Shown: positions 54,608 through 64,000 of the stretch, one piece after another
Numbering within the stretch: the first letter of the stretch is position 1
How the letters are laid out: each line of letters begins with the position of its first letter
Made by a program: the position numbers and the translations under genes
The notes under the pieces: model-generated
The model's input: only the letters and a program-made list of their open reading frames with translations
What the model was told of the DNA's origin: nothing
Databases searched by the model: none
Origin: Anadara kagoshimensis
Taxonomy: Eukaryota > Mollusca > Bivalvia > Arcoida > Arcidae
DNA length: 64,000 nucleotides
NCBI GenBank assembly: GCA_021292105.1
Contig: CM037874.1
Location: 56,770,539 to 56,834,538 of the forward strand
Reading direction: 5' to 3'

Positions 54608-54976
54608 GATTGATTGATTGGAGTTTTACCTTCTAGTTAAGAATATTTTACTCATATCGAGATGTTACCAGCTATAGGTGGAGTGTTAGAAAGTTTGACC
54701 TTTGCAGTGTGCTTAGGGCAACTTGCAGGGAGGGTTCTTTTACCTGCCATGACAAGGGGGCGTTGGTTTTTATGGTCTCTTCAGGAATCTGTGACCTCCA
54801 TTTCTAAAATGCTGATAGCTTGGTGAAAGAACAGTCACTACCTATTTTTGAAATAAATAAAATTCTATTGGGACTACCTATTTTTAAGTCTTGGTCAGAC
54901 TCGACTGGGGTTTGAAGCCAAGACCTCCCACATACAGAACGAGCATTCTACCAAATGAGCTTCCATAGTGACCCCT
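54608..54976 (-). mobile_element. SINE-A, near full length
   Basis: Antisense: tail at the left (TTAAGAATATTTTACTCATA), body 'GGCAACTTGCAGGGAGGGTT', head CTACCAAATGAGCTTCCATA at the right. About 155 bp after the CUSTOS stop; it may fall in the 3' UTR. Confidence 0.78.
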
Positions 54977-54999
54977 TTTCTTGAAACGAGCATATAAAA

Positions 55000-55108
55000 A
55001 TAGCAAAGTTTCATAGTGACACATATAAAAATAGCAAAGTTTCATAGTGACACATATAAAATTAACAAGGTTTCATGGTGACACATAAAAAATAACAAGG
55101 TTTCAATA
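55000..55108 (+). repeat. About 33-bp tandem repeat, 3-4 copies
   Basis: Unit 'GCAAAGTTTCATAGTGACAC' plus 'ATATAAAAATA'. Confidence 0.85.
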
Positions 55109-55910
55109 TGGATTTTTTATTTCATCAAAGAAACAATGAGATCATAATTAACATGACTCAATAAATGATAACAATGTTGTGACAAATGATATAAATAGAA
55201 ATAATTCCATGATACAAAAATACATGGGCCTCATTAATGTACCATGTAAAAACAAAAATATTTTGTTGACAGGATTGTTTAGCAATTTTTCAAATTGTGA
55301 AATATTTATGAGGTCTGTACCTAAACCAACCCCCATGAAAAAAGTTCTCCGAATTTTGTCTGAACTTTTAAATGTTTCTACATGTTCAAAATGATTTAGA
55401 ATTTTTGGACAAAATTCAGATAAAAGTATTCAGAAAAATTCATATCCTAATTTTTGGTGCAAGAAGAATTAAGATATTTTTAGAAATATTTAGAATTTTT
55501 TTTCATAAGCAAATACCCAGTATGTATTTTCAGAATTTAATTAATGGTTCTCGTCTTTGATGAACCATCCTAAAATGAATGAGCATTCACAAATCACATA
55601 ATATCAAATACAAGAAATGCAGATCAACTTGGGTGACGCATAAGTCGTTTTCTATAATGAATGTATGCTGCATCCATGATAACTCGAACTTATTATTTGT
55701 TTTTGGTTTCACTACTTTAGTCAAAGCACTACCTATGACTAATTGTATTCAGAAATGGCCGTCTAGTGCTGTAAAATGAAAACTGGTATAATATGTAATT
55801 TGTTCCAATATTTTATAAGTTAGAATAGAAGTCCCTTTGGCCTTGTACTTCAAATTATCCATGTTTTACTGTATTCATCTGAGAATATTTATATCAATGA
55901 CTTACAGTGT
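55109..55910. other. Downstream of CUSTOS, nothing recognised
   Basis: AT-rich; short frames only, no element ends or splice-linked coding seen. Confidence 0.5.
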
Positions 55911-56242
55911 ACAGTTTGTATTGCGACTACTCAGTACTGTCAGAGCCACCATGTTTGTCAGTTTGTATTGCGACTACTCAGTACTGTCAGAGCCACCATG
56001 TTTGTCAGTTTGTATTGCGACTACTCAGTACTGTCAGAGCCACCATGTTTGTCAGTTTGTATTGCGACTACTCAGTACTGTCAGAGCCACCATGTTTGTC
56101 AGTTTGTATTGCGACTACTCAGTACTGTCAGAGCCACCATGTTGTCAGTTTGTATTGCGACTACTCAGTACTGTCAGAGCCACCATGTTTGTCAGTTGTA
56201 TTGCGACTACTCAGTACTGTCAGAGCCACCATGTTTGTGTGA
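55911..56242 (+). repeat. 47-bp tandem repeat, 7 copies
   Basis: Unit CAGTTTGTATTGCGACTACT..CAGTACTGTCAGAGCCACCATGTTTGT; 1-bp deletions in the last two copies. All overlapping reading frames here are by-products. Confidence 0.95.
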
Positions 56243-56299
56243 CTGAATTTTACAAATTTTTTATAGAAAATCCATTAAACACAAATTATGTTTGAATTA

Positions 56300-56900
56300 T
56301 GTTTGATATTATCCACTTACTTGAGCCTTATTGTAACTGAAAATTGATATGTGCATTCTTGATTACTATAAAATATTTATGTATGAAGCAAAATGTTGCC
56401 AATATGACAATTTTACATAGTGGTGATTTAGCACGAGAACATGTGCGATGTCCCTTTTTGAAATACATATGTATTATGTCATATGCAAATCTTCATTTAC
56501 CAGTATCTGGTTTTTCAACATAATTTAAAAAATTCTCATAGCAGCAACATTTAACTCTGTTCTGAGATATTCTATGGTGAATGTACATAGCATTTTTCGA
56601 GGACTAGATCGATAAAATTGAAAAATATCCAAGCTTATTAAAGTTTATTTGATTTTTCTATGAAAATTTTGCAAAATTCACTGTTATCTGTTTTTTCATT
56701 ATACATGTATTAAATCCTCATAGCGGCAACATTTACTCTGAACTCTTCAGAGATATTCTATAGTGAATGTGAATAGCAAATTTTCATAATGACAAGGCCA
56801 AGTGAAAAACACCTAACTTTAATAAAGTTTGTATGATTTTCTATAAAAAGTTTTGCATAATTCACTGTCACAAACACAGTGAATCTGACAGTAGGAATGA
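56300..56900. repeat. Diverged relatives of the 31950-32403 MITE
   Basis: 'CCACTTACTTGAGCCTTATT', 'GATATGTGCATTCTTGATTA' and 'TCACTGTCACAAACACAGTG' follow the same order with many changes, partly duplicated. Confidence 0.6.
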
Positions 56901-57490
56901 CATGAAACTGAAGCAGAACAAATACCAAATAACCACAGTGAATGGTGACATATAATGATGATCTCATGCTCCGGCTGAAGTCTTGAAGTGGTAGGTACAA
57001 TGTTTCAAAATGGAAATTTTAACAATTAAATGACTATCTTTGAACATTAAATTATGTTTCTTTGACAACAATTATTATAAATTAACAATTAAGTGCATCA
57101 AGATTAACACTGAAAATAACAATGAATGGTGATCTGGTGATGACCTCATGCTCTGGCTAAAGTCATGAAAGTGGTAGATACAATGTTTCAAAATGGTAAT
57201 TTTAACACTTAAATGATTATCTTTGAACATTAAATTATGTTTCTTTGACAACAATTATTATAAGTTAACAAGTAAGTTCATCAAGATTAACACTGAAAAT
57301 AACAATAAATGGTGATCTTGTGATGACCTCATGCTCTGGCTAAAGTCATGAGGTGGTAGGTACAATGTTGGGAAACGGTAAGTTTAGCACTTAAATAACT
57401 ATCTTTGAACATTAAATAATGTTTCTATGACAACAATGAATATAAGTTAACAAGTAATTTCATCAAGATTAACACTGCAAATAACAATGC
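56880..57490 (+). repeat. About 177-bp tandem repeat, 3 copies
   Basis: 'GATGACCTCATGCTCTGGCT', 'GTGGTAG(G/A)TACAATGTTT' and 'ATCAAGATTAACACTGAAAA' recur in order. Confidence 0.85.
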
Positions 57491-57569
57491 AAAAAGTACA
57501 TGATGCACAAAAACAACTTCAACATACATAACTACAAATGAAACCTCCATTAATTTAACATACATGTAC

Positions 57570-57730
57570 ACATATTTTATTAAAGAACTTTCACCCTTGC
57601 AAACAATGGGTAGAACTAATATAACCTTTTATCTCTGCAGACAAAGGGTAGAATGAATTTGACCTTTCACCCCTGTAGGTAAAGGGTAGAATTAAATTGG
57701 CCTTTCATCCCTGCAAACAAAGTTGACCTT
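57570..57730 (+). repeat. About 43-bp degenerate tandem repeat, 3-4 copies
   Basis: 'GCAAACAA(A/T)GGGTAGAA' followed by 'TGACCTTTCACCCCTG' recurs with drift. Confidence 0.75.
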
Positions 57731-58419
57731 TCAGAATACACAAGGATTAGACAAGGTGCTTTATGACTCTAATGATGTCACTAAATGCTATATCAAGATA
57801 GTCAGTTCTGGAATCTTGGAGGAAACTGGAGTACCAGAAAATTTTAACGACCTTTTAACTATCAAACTAACAAACTCTGTGACTCTAGGATATTCCAACA
57901 GGTGATGAGAAGAGCCATGGTTATGCTGAAATTATTATTGAAGAAAACCCAAAACATTTAATAGTGGGGGTATAGTAATGAAGTTTTACACCCCAGAGAG
58001 TGAAGGAAACCAGCATGGCTGGAGAAAACCACCAACAAACTTTCTTCCACTATCTGCCCCAGGGGGATTCCAACCAAGGTGGTGAATGGTTCTGTGGTCT
58101 GTTAGTATGTGCTTTAGACCACTCTCCCATAAAGGCACCACTAAAACATTTAACTTACACTAAAATGCATTATGGTGATATGAACAAAACCAAATGCCAA
58201 CTGATTGAAACCATGACAACGAAGAAAAGTGGTTAAATTTACACTGCCAAACTGTTTCACATTCATTGTCAATTACTCAAGATTGTCACTATCTACTGAT
58301 GAACAAATCTGATTGTCTTGTTGTGTAACCTTGCTTATCAAGGACAATATCTTAAACTTTGATCTGACAACCACAACCCCCTCCACCCCCACCCTTTATA
58401 AACAAGAATAGAATTCCTG

Positions 58420-60353
58420 GGTCCCCCGCCGGTCAAGCAGTATACTAGTATACTGTATATGAAATTGCATTATTTTCAAACATTCGGGGCTGTTCCAGAA
58501 TTAAATGTGTGGGGAGGTCAGGAGGAACATTTCGAACTTGACCAAGATATTAGTGGTATAAACATTTGGTATAAATTTCATGAAAATCTGTCAAAATTTG
58601 TAGGCATGAGAGCGCTTACAAGGTCAATTTTTGGATAAAATGGAGTCATTATTGTGGTCAAAGTCCCATAACTCCAACAACAAGAGGCCCATGGGCCTGA
58701 TACGCTCACCTGATAACTAATGGCTAGCTGATAGATTTAAAGAAATCAAAAATACTAAACCCCAACAACTTTTTTTACATCATGATAACTGTTGTATCAA
58801 TACCTACAACATTCTAGTATACATGCCTATACAAAAAGTTAATAGTTTTCAAGATAATTAACCATTTCAGTATTGTTTCATATTCGCGACCTTGACCTCT
58901 GAACCCATGACCTTTTTCTATACATCAAAATGATTGTTGTATCAATACCTACAACATTCTAATATACATGCCTATACAAAATGTTTATAGTTTTCAAGAT
59001 AATTAACCATTTCCGTATTGTTTCGCATCTGTGACCTTGACCTTTGAACCCATGACCTTTTTCTATACATCAAAATGATTGTTGTATCAATATCTACAAC
59101 ATTCTAATATACATGCCTATACAAAAAGTTTTTAGTTTTCGAGATAATTAACCATTTCAGTATTGTTTCACATCTGTGACCTTGACCTTTGAACCCATGA
59201 CCTTTTTCTATACATCAAAATGATCGTTGTATCAATATCTACAACATTCTAATATACATGCCTATACAAAAAGTTTATAGTTTTCGAGATAATTAACAAT
59301 TTTGGTATTGTTTCGCATCTGTTACCTTGACCTTTGAACTCATGACCTTTTTCTATACAACAAAATGATCGTTGTATCAATACCTACAACATTCTAATTT
59401 ACATGACTATACAAAAAGTTTATAGTTTTTGAGATTATAATTAGAATCAGAGGTAAAAAAAATTAGGTCACGACCTTCACAATTGACCTTGACCTCATTT
59501 TGAAGATACTAACAAGAAGATGTCAAAACCGCAAACCCCATGTCATTATCTGGTCAAATAATCAAGTTATAACAATTTGAAGCTATTTTACGATTTTTTC
59601 AAAATTAAACGCAAAAACGCGTAACCTATTTTTTATCCGAATTTTACAAAATGAACAAACTATAGGCTTAAGACCCTAGAGAAGCCAAACATCACATCAG
59701 TTTTTTTCTCCAATCAGTACTTTTGGAGAAGAAGATTTTTTAAGATTTTTGCACCCCTAGGTCACCTTGACCTAGTTATGGTAGCCATGACAACGCCACG
59801 AACAAATCTGAATTGCACCGGCCCATATATACTTCTGACAAAGTTTCATTAAAAACTGTCCAGTAGTTTCAGAGGAGAAGTCGAAAATAGGTGTTAACGA
59901 CGCACGCACGCACACACGCACGCACACACGCACACACGCACATACACACGCTGCGCTATGCCATAAGCTCACATGACCTTCGGTCAGGTGAGCTAAAAAG
60001 TATTGACCAATGCTGATTTTCAACTTGACCAAGGTATTAGTAGTATAAACATTTGGTATAAATTTCATGAAAATCCGTCAAAATTTGTAGGCATGAGAGC
60101 GCTTACAAGGTCAATTTTTGGATAAAACTGAGTCATTATTGTGGTCAAAGTCCCATAACTCCAACAAAAAGTATCGACCAAGGCTGATTTACGAACTTGA
60201 CCAAGATATTAGTGGTATAAACATTTGGTATAAATTTCATGTAAATCCGTCAAAATTTGTAGGCATGAGAGCGCTTACAAAAAAGTGTGACGGACGGAAA
60301 CACGGACGGACGCCCAGCATTTCTATGTCCCCGCTCCGCGTTGCGGCAGGGGA
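58420..60353. mobile_element. TIR-like element with 175-bp repeats, split by an inner element
   Basis: Ends near GTCCCCCGCCGG and TTGCGGCAGGGGAC. Contains three copies of a roughly 175-bp unit ('ATTAGTGGTATAAACATTTG', 'AGGCATGAGAGCGCTTACAA'). The first copy is cut after ACTCCAACAA by the element at 58681-59994. Confidence 0.75.
58681..59994. mobile_element. Nested element with GCTCACCTGA/TCAGGTGAGC ends and 145-bp repeats
   Basis: Starts CAAGAGGCCCATGGGCCTGA..CGCTCACCTGA and ends CGGTCAGGTGAGCTAA. Inside, CATGACCTTTTTCTATACAT recurs at 58906, 59051, 59196 and 59341 (period 145). A CACG/CACA microsatellite lies at 59901-59950. The uninterrupted host unit at 60150-60170 shows the empty-site sequence. 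Confidence 0.85.
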
Positions 60354-60540
60354 CAAAAATCACTTGGGGACAAACTTGGTCATTAAAAAGGACTGACTGT
60401 ACCCATAATACAATTATCTAAATTTGAAATTTCAAGTTTTCTGTTAAAGTTTAAGAAATTCTTATCATTTGGCTTCTATTAATACAAACACACACAGCAT
60501 GCATCTATTAACACTAAATATTGCAAATTAGCTTGCACAT

Positions 60541-60544
<4 letters not shown>

Positions 60545-60581
<37 letters not shown>
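60545..60581 (+). repeat. (CA)n microsatellite
   Basis: About 18 CA units. Confidence 0.95.
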
Positions 60582-60584
<3 letters not shown>

Positions 60585-61142
60585 ATCAAATATCATATAT
60601 ACAAAATGTACAGTAAAACCTTGTTATAATGTCCCTTGATAACTTTGCCACTTTGCTTATGGCCGAGTCCAAAAATCTGTTTTTTTCTATGATATTCCTT
60701 ATCAGTCTCCCTTAATTTAACCCACCATACCCCTTTATCATGCCAAAGTTTGACTAAATAAATTGTAGCGATGAATCAAGGTTTTACTGTACCATCACCA
60801 AACCCTGTTATAATGCCAAAGTCTGACTGAACAAATGGTGATGAATCAAGGTTTGACTATATTCCTAATAATTCCTCTTAGCTATAACATGTATAGGTTA
60901 TTGTATGACAAATGATAAATGAATTGCAGTGTTCATTCTATAAAGGGCCATGGGGCCATTCAACCCATTTTTTTTCAAATGGCCCCGCTGAGAAGGCCCT
61001 AGTGGACCATATTTAACAATACATGTACATGAATGCTAAAATATTAATGTTATGGTGTTTTCCAGGATAGTTTTTAGAAAATGGTCCCTTCTGAAAAATC
61101 CTAAATTGAACACTAAAAATGGTAATTTTTAAGAACAAATGG

Positions 61143-61333
61143 TAATTGACGTATCGTCGGCCATACCCACAATGTTCCGACATGCTTGAATTACACACAA
61201 AAAGAATGAAAACTCGGCCTGAATTGTGCCATTTAATGACGTCACTGACACTAGTACATCATTTGTTGCCGTGATGTTTTGGTGCCGTGATGTCTGCCAG
61301 TGTCGGAAGGCATGGCCGTCGATATGGCAATTA
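61143..61333. mobile_element. MITE-1 copy 3, full length
   Basis: 191 bp, TAATTGACGTATCGTCGGCC at the left, GGCCGTCGATATGGCAATTA at the right; core 'GAATGAAAACTCGGCCTGAA' in the opposite orientation to copy 2. Confidence 0.85.
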
Positions 61334-61523
61334 CTCATTTGAACTCTGACATGACTAAAGCAGGTATGAATTCCCATAACAACAACCTATCACAACTAAA
61401 GCAGGTATGAGTTCCCATAACACATAATATCAACAAAATTTAAACAAAAAATGAAAATGATTAATTTTGAAAAATGAAAATGTTTTTAAAGATTTTTGGA
61501 TTTCATGATAGAAACATATTACA

Positions 61524-61693
61524 TTCCAACCTGCCATTAAGGCCACCTCTATATAAGGGCTGTCTGCTTTTAAAGGCCAGTAAAATTTTATTCCTAACTG
61601 CTCTTTATTCATGTTATTTGAATTTGTATATAAGAGACATCTGCCCATAAAGGTCACTTTACAGTCTTTACTGGTCACAGGTTTGACTGTATG
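61524..61693. mobile_element. MITE, CCTGTC..AAGGCCACC family
   Basis: Near-complete copy: left AACCTGCCATTAAGGCCACC, interior 'TTTAAAGGCCAGTAAAATTT', right GTCACAGGTTTGACTGTA. Confidence 0.78.
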
Positions 61694-62220
61694 TTTACCG
61701 GTAAAACATAACTTAAGAGACACCTGTATATAAAATGCAATACAGAAAAATGTTCATGGTTTAAACTTTGGTTTCTCCGACACCAGTAACTATTTTGGTC
61801 CCATTAGGATTTTTGTTGTCATCGCTTCATTTCCATGGTTACTTACCGGGGTAACTACATAGTCTTAAATGCATTTTAATCTATTAATCTGCACTGCGAA
61901 AATTTTGGGAAATCTATTTATCTAACATAAGACTAGTTTTTCTGTCTGATTTGACAAAATACACGTTTTATCGAACACGTATGATACAGAATCTTGTATC
62001 ACCACAACATTGGCGGTAAAGTTAACGTCGGATTTCTCATTGTGACGTCATTGGTGAATCTCCCATTTGTCAAATGAAAATAATGACGTCATTACTACAG
62101 AACATATGTCATAACATAGTTCAGTGGTTTTCTGTGGTAAACTATATTTTTTTTCACATAAAGTATTGTTTTTTATTATTTTAAATAACCTAATTGGAAA
62201 TGTTAGATAAAAATATCATG

Positions 62221-62360
62221 TACACAGTGTGTAAGTACAACCCTTCATATCAGGTCTCGTCCTTTTATAGTAGCAGTATCACTACTTGCGCGACTCGTAG
62301 TGATACGGCTACTAAAAAGGACTCGACCTGATACGGAGGGTTGTACATACACACTGTGTA
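62221..62360. mobile_element. 140-bp fold-back element
   Basis: Arms of about 63 bp: TACACAGTGTGTAAGTACAA and TTGTACATACACACTGTGTA at the ends; 'AGTAGCAGTATCACTAC' mirrored by 'GTAGTGATACGGCTACT'. The unpaired centre is about 10 bp ('TTGCGCGACTC'). TA at both ends suits a TA target duplication. Confidence 0.9.
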
Positions 62361-63626
62361 TATAATATGTATGAATCTGCATGGTTGGCTAGAATTCTAA
62401 CAGTAACACTAAAACCCTGAGGTTGCTAACTTGAACACATAATCTGTGTATGGAAACTTTCATGTTTCATCACAAATACACAGTAACTCCAGATACCTTC
62501 CTTACCTGGAGTATTGATTTCTATCATGTCCATTAATCTTTTCTTTCTTCACAAACTTTTATAATGCAAAAGTATTTTAAAGGGACAAAATTCTTATTAA
62601 TTTTTACTGTGTATCATCACAAATTAACAAAAAATTTATTTTTTGCCAACCAACTCTAGTGTCTCAAAAAATCTATGTGAAAAATTTTAGCAATCTAGAA
62701 GTTGCTTTTTTGTACACTTCACTCAAAACATATGTGAACTGTCACAAAAGAGTAGTCTCTCTTGTTTAGCGTTATTCCACAGAATTTGTTTTACATAATC
62801 TCTGCTAAGATTGTAACACATATAACCACAGACACATATCTGTTAGTTAAATACACATTAAAACAGCTCAAATATAGCACTCACTAGTTTGTTTAAATAG
62901 TTTTGTCACCATGCAATCTCTGTAACATTAAAACTGTTTGTTACCATAGCAACCTCCCTTCATTTGTTAATCTCTCTGTCTGTATTTGTAATTTGTATGT
63001 ATATAACAAGGACATTTATGATTTTTTTCTTTAAACAAATGTTACACATTTAACTATTCTTTTATCAATGGGATTTGCAAAATTGTTGGTTACCTTGGCA
63101 AACCATCTTTATACATAATTTATATGCATATTCCATGTACAGTACATGCATTCAACAATTTATGAAACAAGATTTATATTCCTTGAACTGAGCAACACCA
63201 ACAGTCACTTGTCGCCCAAGAAACAGTAATAATTTTCATACATATATATCAATATATTGCATGTAACATGTGGATTACTGAATTGTTTAACTTTATGCTT
63301 CATGTATAAAGGTTCTTCCATCATTTTCACCACCATAGGTAACACAAACATTTCATTTGTTACTATGGTAACATATATTCATTCACAACTATTCAACATT
63401 ATTCCATCACTCGGAATAGTTACTCACACATATTCCAGGATCACTTGTACTAGTAGGTTTAAGAGCCAATTTGACAGCTCCACTAAGATTTACAATTGTC
63501 AGTTTAAACCAATAAACTTGGTTTCCATGGTAACCTCCATTCATACATATCATTAGTGTGTACACTTATGGTCATTTTAAAACAAGATTATGTCAATATA
63601 TTTATAACAATATTATGTGAATACAG

Positions 63627-63840
63627 AACAACCTGCCTTAAAGACCACCTCTATATAAGGATTACCTGTTTTTAAGGTGCGGTTTGCACATTGGTTGACA
63701 GGCCACATGTAGATAACCATCATAAGGACAAGTCAAATTTGATCCTTAATGCTCCTTATGCATGTTATTAAACCCTGTATATAAGAGGGCACTTATACTG
63801 GTTCCCTTAGATGACCTTTATAGACAGGTTTGACTGTATC
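63627..63840. mobile_element. MITE, CCTGTC..AAGGCCACC family
   Basis: Left end ACAACCTGCCTTAAAGACCA, right end CCTTTATAGACAGGTTTGAC then TGTA. The interior has an extra segment relative to other copies. Confidence 0.78.
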
Positions 63841-64000
63841 TGGAATGATTGAATCATGAAACACAAGATCAACCAGTAGTATTGCACTTAATTGTAGATT
63901 ATCTAATGAGGAGACATTATCTCTAGAATGTTGAGGAGACATTATCTCTAGAAATGTTTCTAAACTCCAGAATTTGGGCTCTTGTGATTGTTTACCTGAA

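Larger units (their letters stand above)
60400..64000. other. Right-end intergenic region
   Basis: AT-rich with the CA run, MITE-1 copy 3, two CCTGTC MITEs and the fold-back element. 62.9-63.6 kb has four GTTNCC..GGNAAC palindromes. No exon was supported, although a 3' UTR of a neighbouring gene is possible. Confidence 0.5.

Noticed and set aside
55837..56295. Overlapping plus-strand frames of 92-152 codons
   Set aside because: Produced by the 47-bp tandem repeat in all three frames; no gene-like sequence outside it.

Overview
The window is eukaryotic, AT-rich and dense in introns, interspersed repeats and minisatellites. Two genes with GT-AG introns can be rebuilt exon by exon. The repeats include tRNA-headed SINEs whose tails end near TTGACTGGGACGTTAAACACC, palindromic MITEs, and elements carrying 'GGGCCATAACTCC'-type tracts. 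To me this style suggests a mollusc, most likely a bivalve; that is inference from repeat style and gene divergence, not a database result.

Gene 1 is a MORC2 orthologue (GHKL ATPase / CW zinc-finger chromatin silencer) on the minus strand. Twenty-four coding exons run from the start codon at 41665 down to 8992 and give about 846 codons: ATPase, coiled-coil arms, CW zinc finger, a charged coil, a Ser/Pro-rich linker and the start of a tudor-chromo-like domain. The C-terminal exons were not found in 1-8991 and probably lie beyond the left edge. Exon phases agree throughout, except for one apparent 1-nt deletion inside exon 15 (near 21631-21640). Intron 19 opens with a 15-fold, 78-bp tandem array built from the end of exon 19 plus its splice donor.

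Gene 2 is a CUSTOS (C12orf43-like) homologue on the plus strand: six exons, 43791-54454, 257 aa, complete. The two genes are head to head with 2.1 kb between start codons. CUSTOS intron 2 holds a 3.6-kb non-LTR retrotransposon in antisense orientation. It has a 12-bp target-site duplication and an unbroken 997-codon ORF, but the second Asp of the reverse-transcriptase FADD motif is Tyr.

The rest is repeat-rich intron and intergenic DNA. 1-8991: probable MORC2 intron with SINE-tail satellite, 41-bp minisatellite and microsatellites. 9-41 kb: MORC2 introns with SINEs, MITEs (several with target duplications, several nested) and a 1-kb, 20-bp minisatellite. 41.7-43.8 kb: shared 5' intergenic region. 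43.9-54.2 kb: CUSTOS introns with a 1.17-kb TIR element (8-bp duplication) inside a tRNA-derived repeat. 54.5-64 kb: downstream DNA with nested TIR elements, minisatellites and no convincing exon. No rRNA gene, true tRNA gene or CRISPR array was seen.
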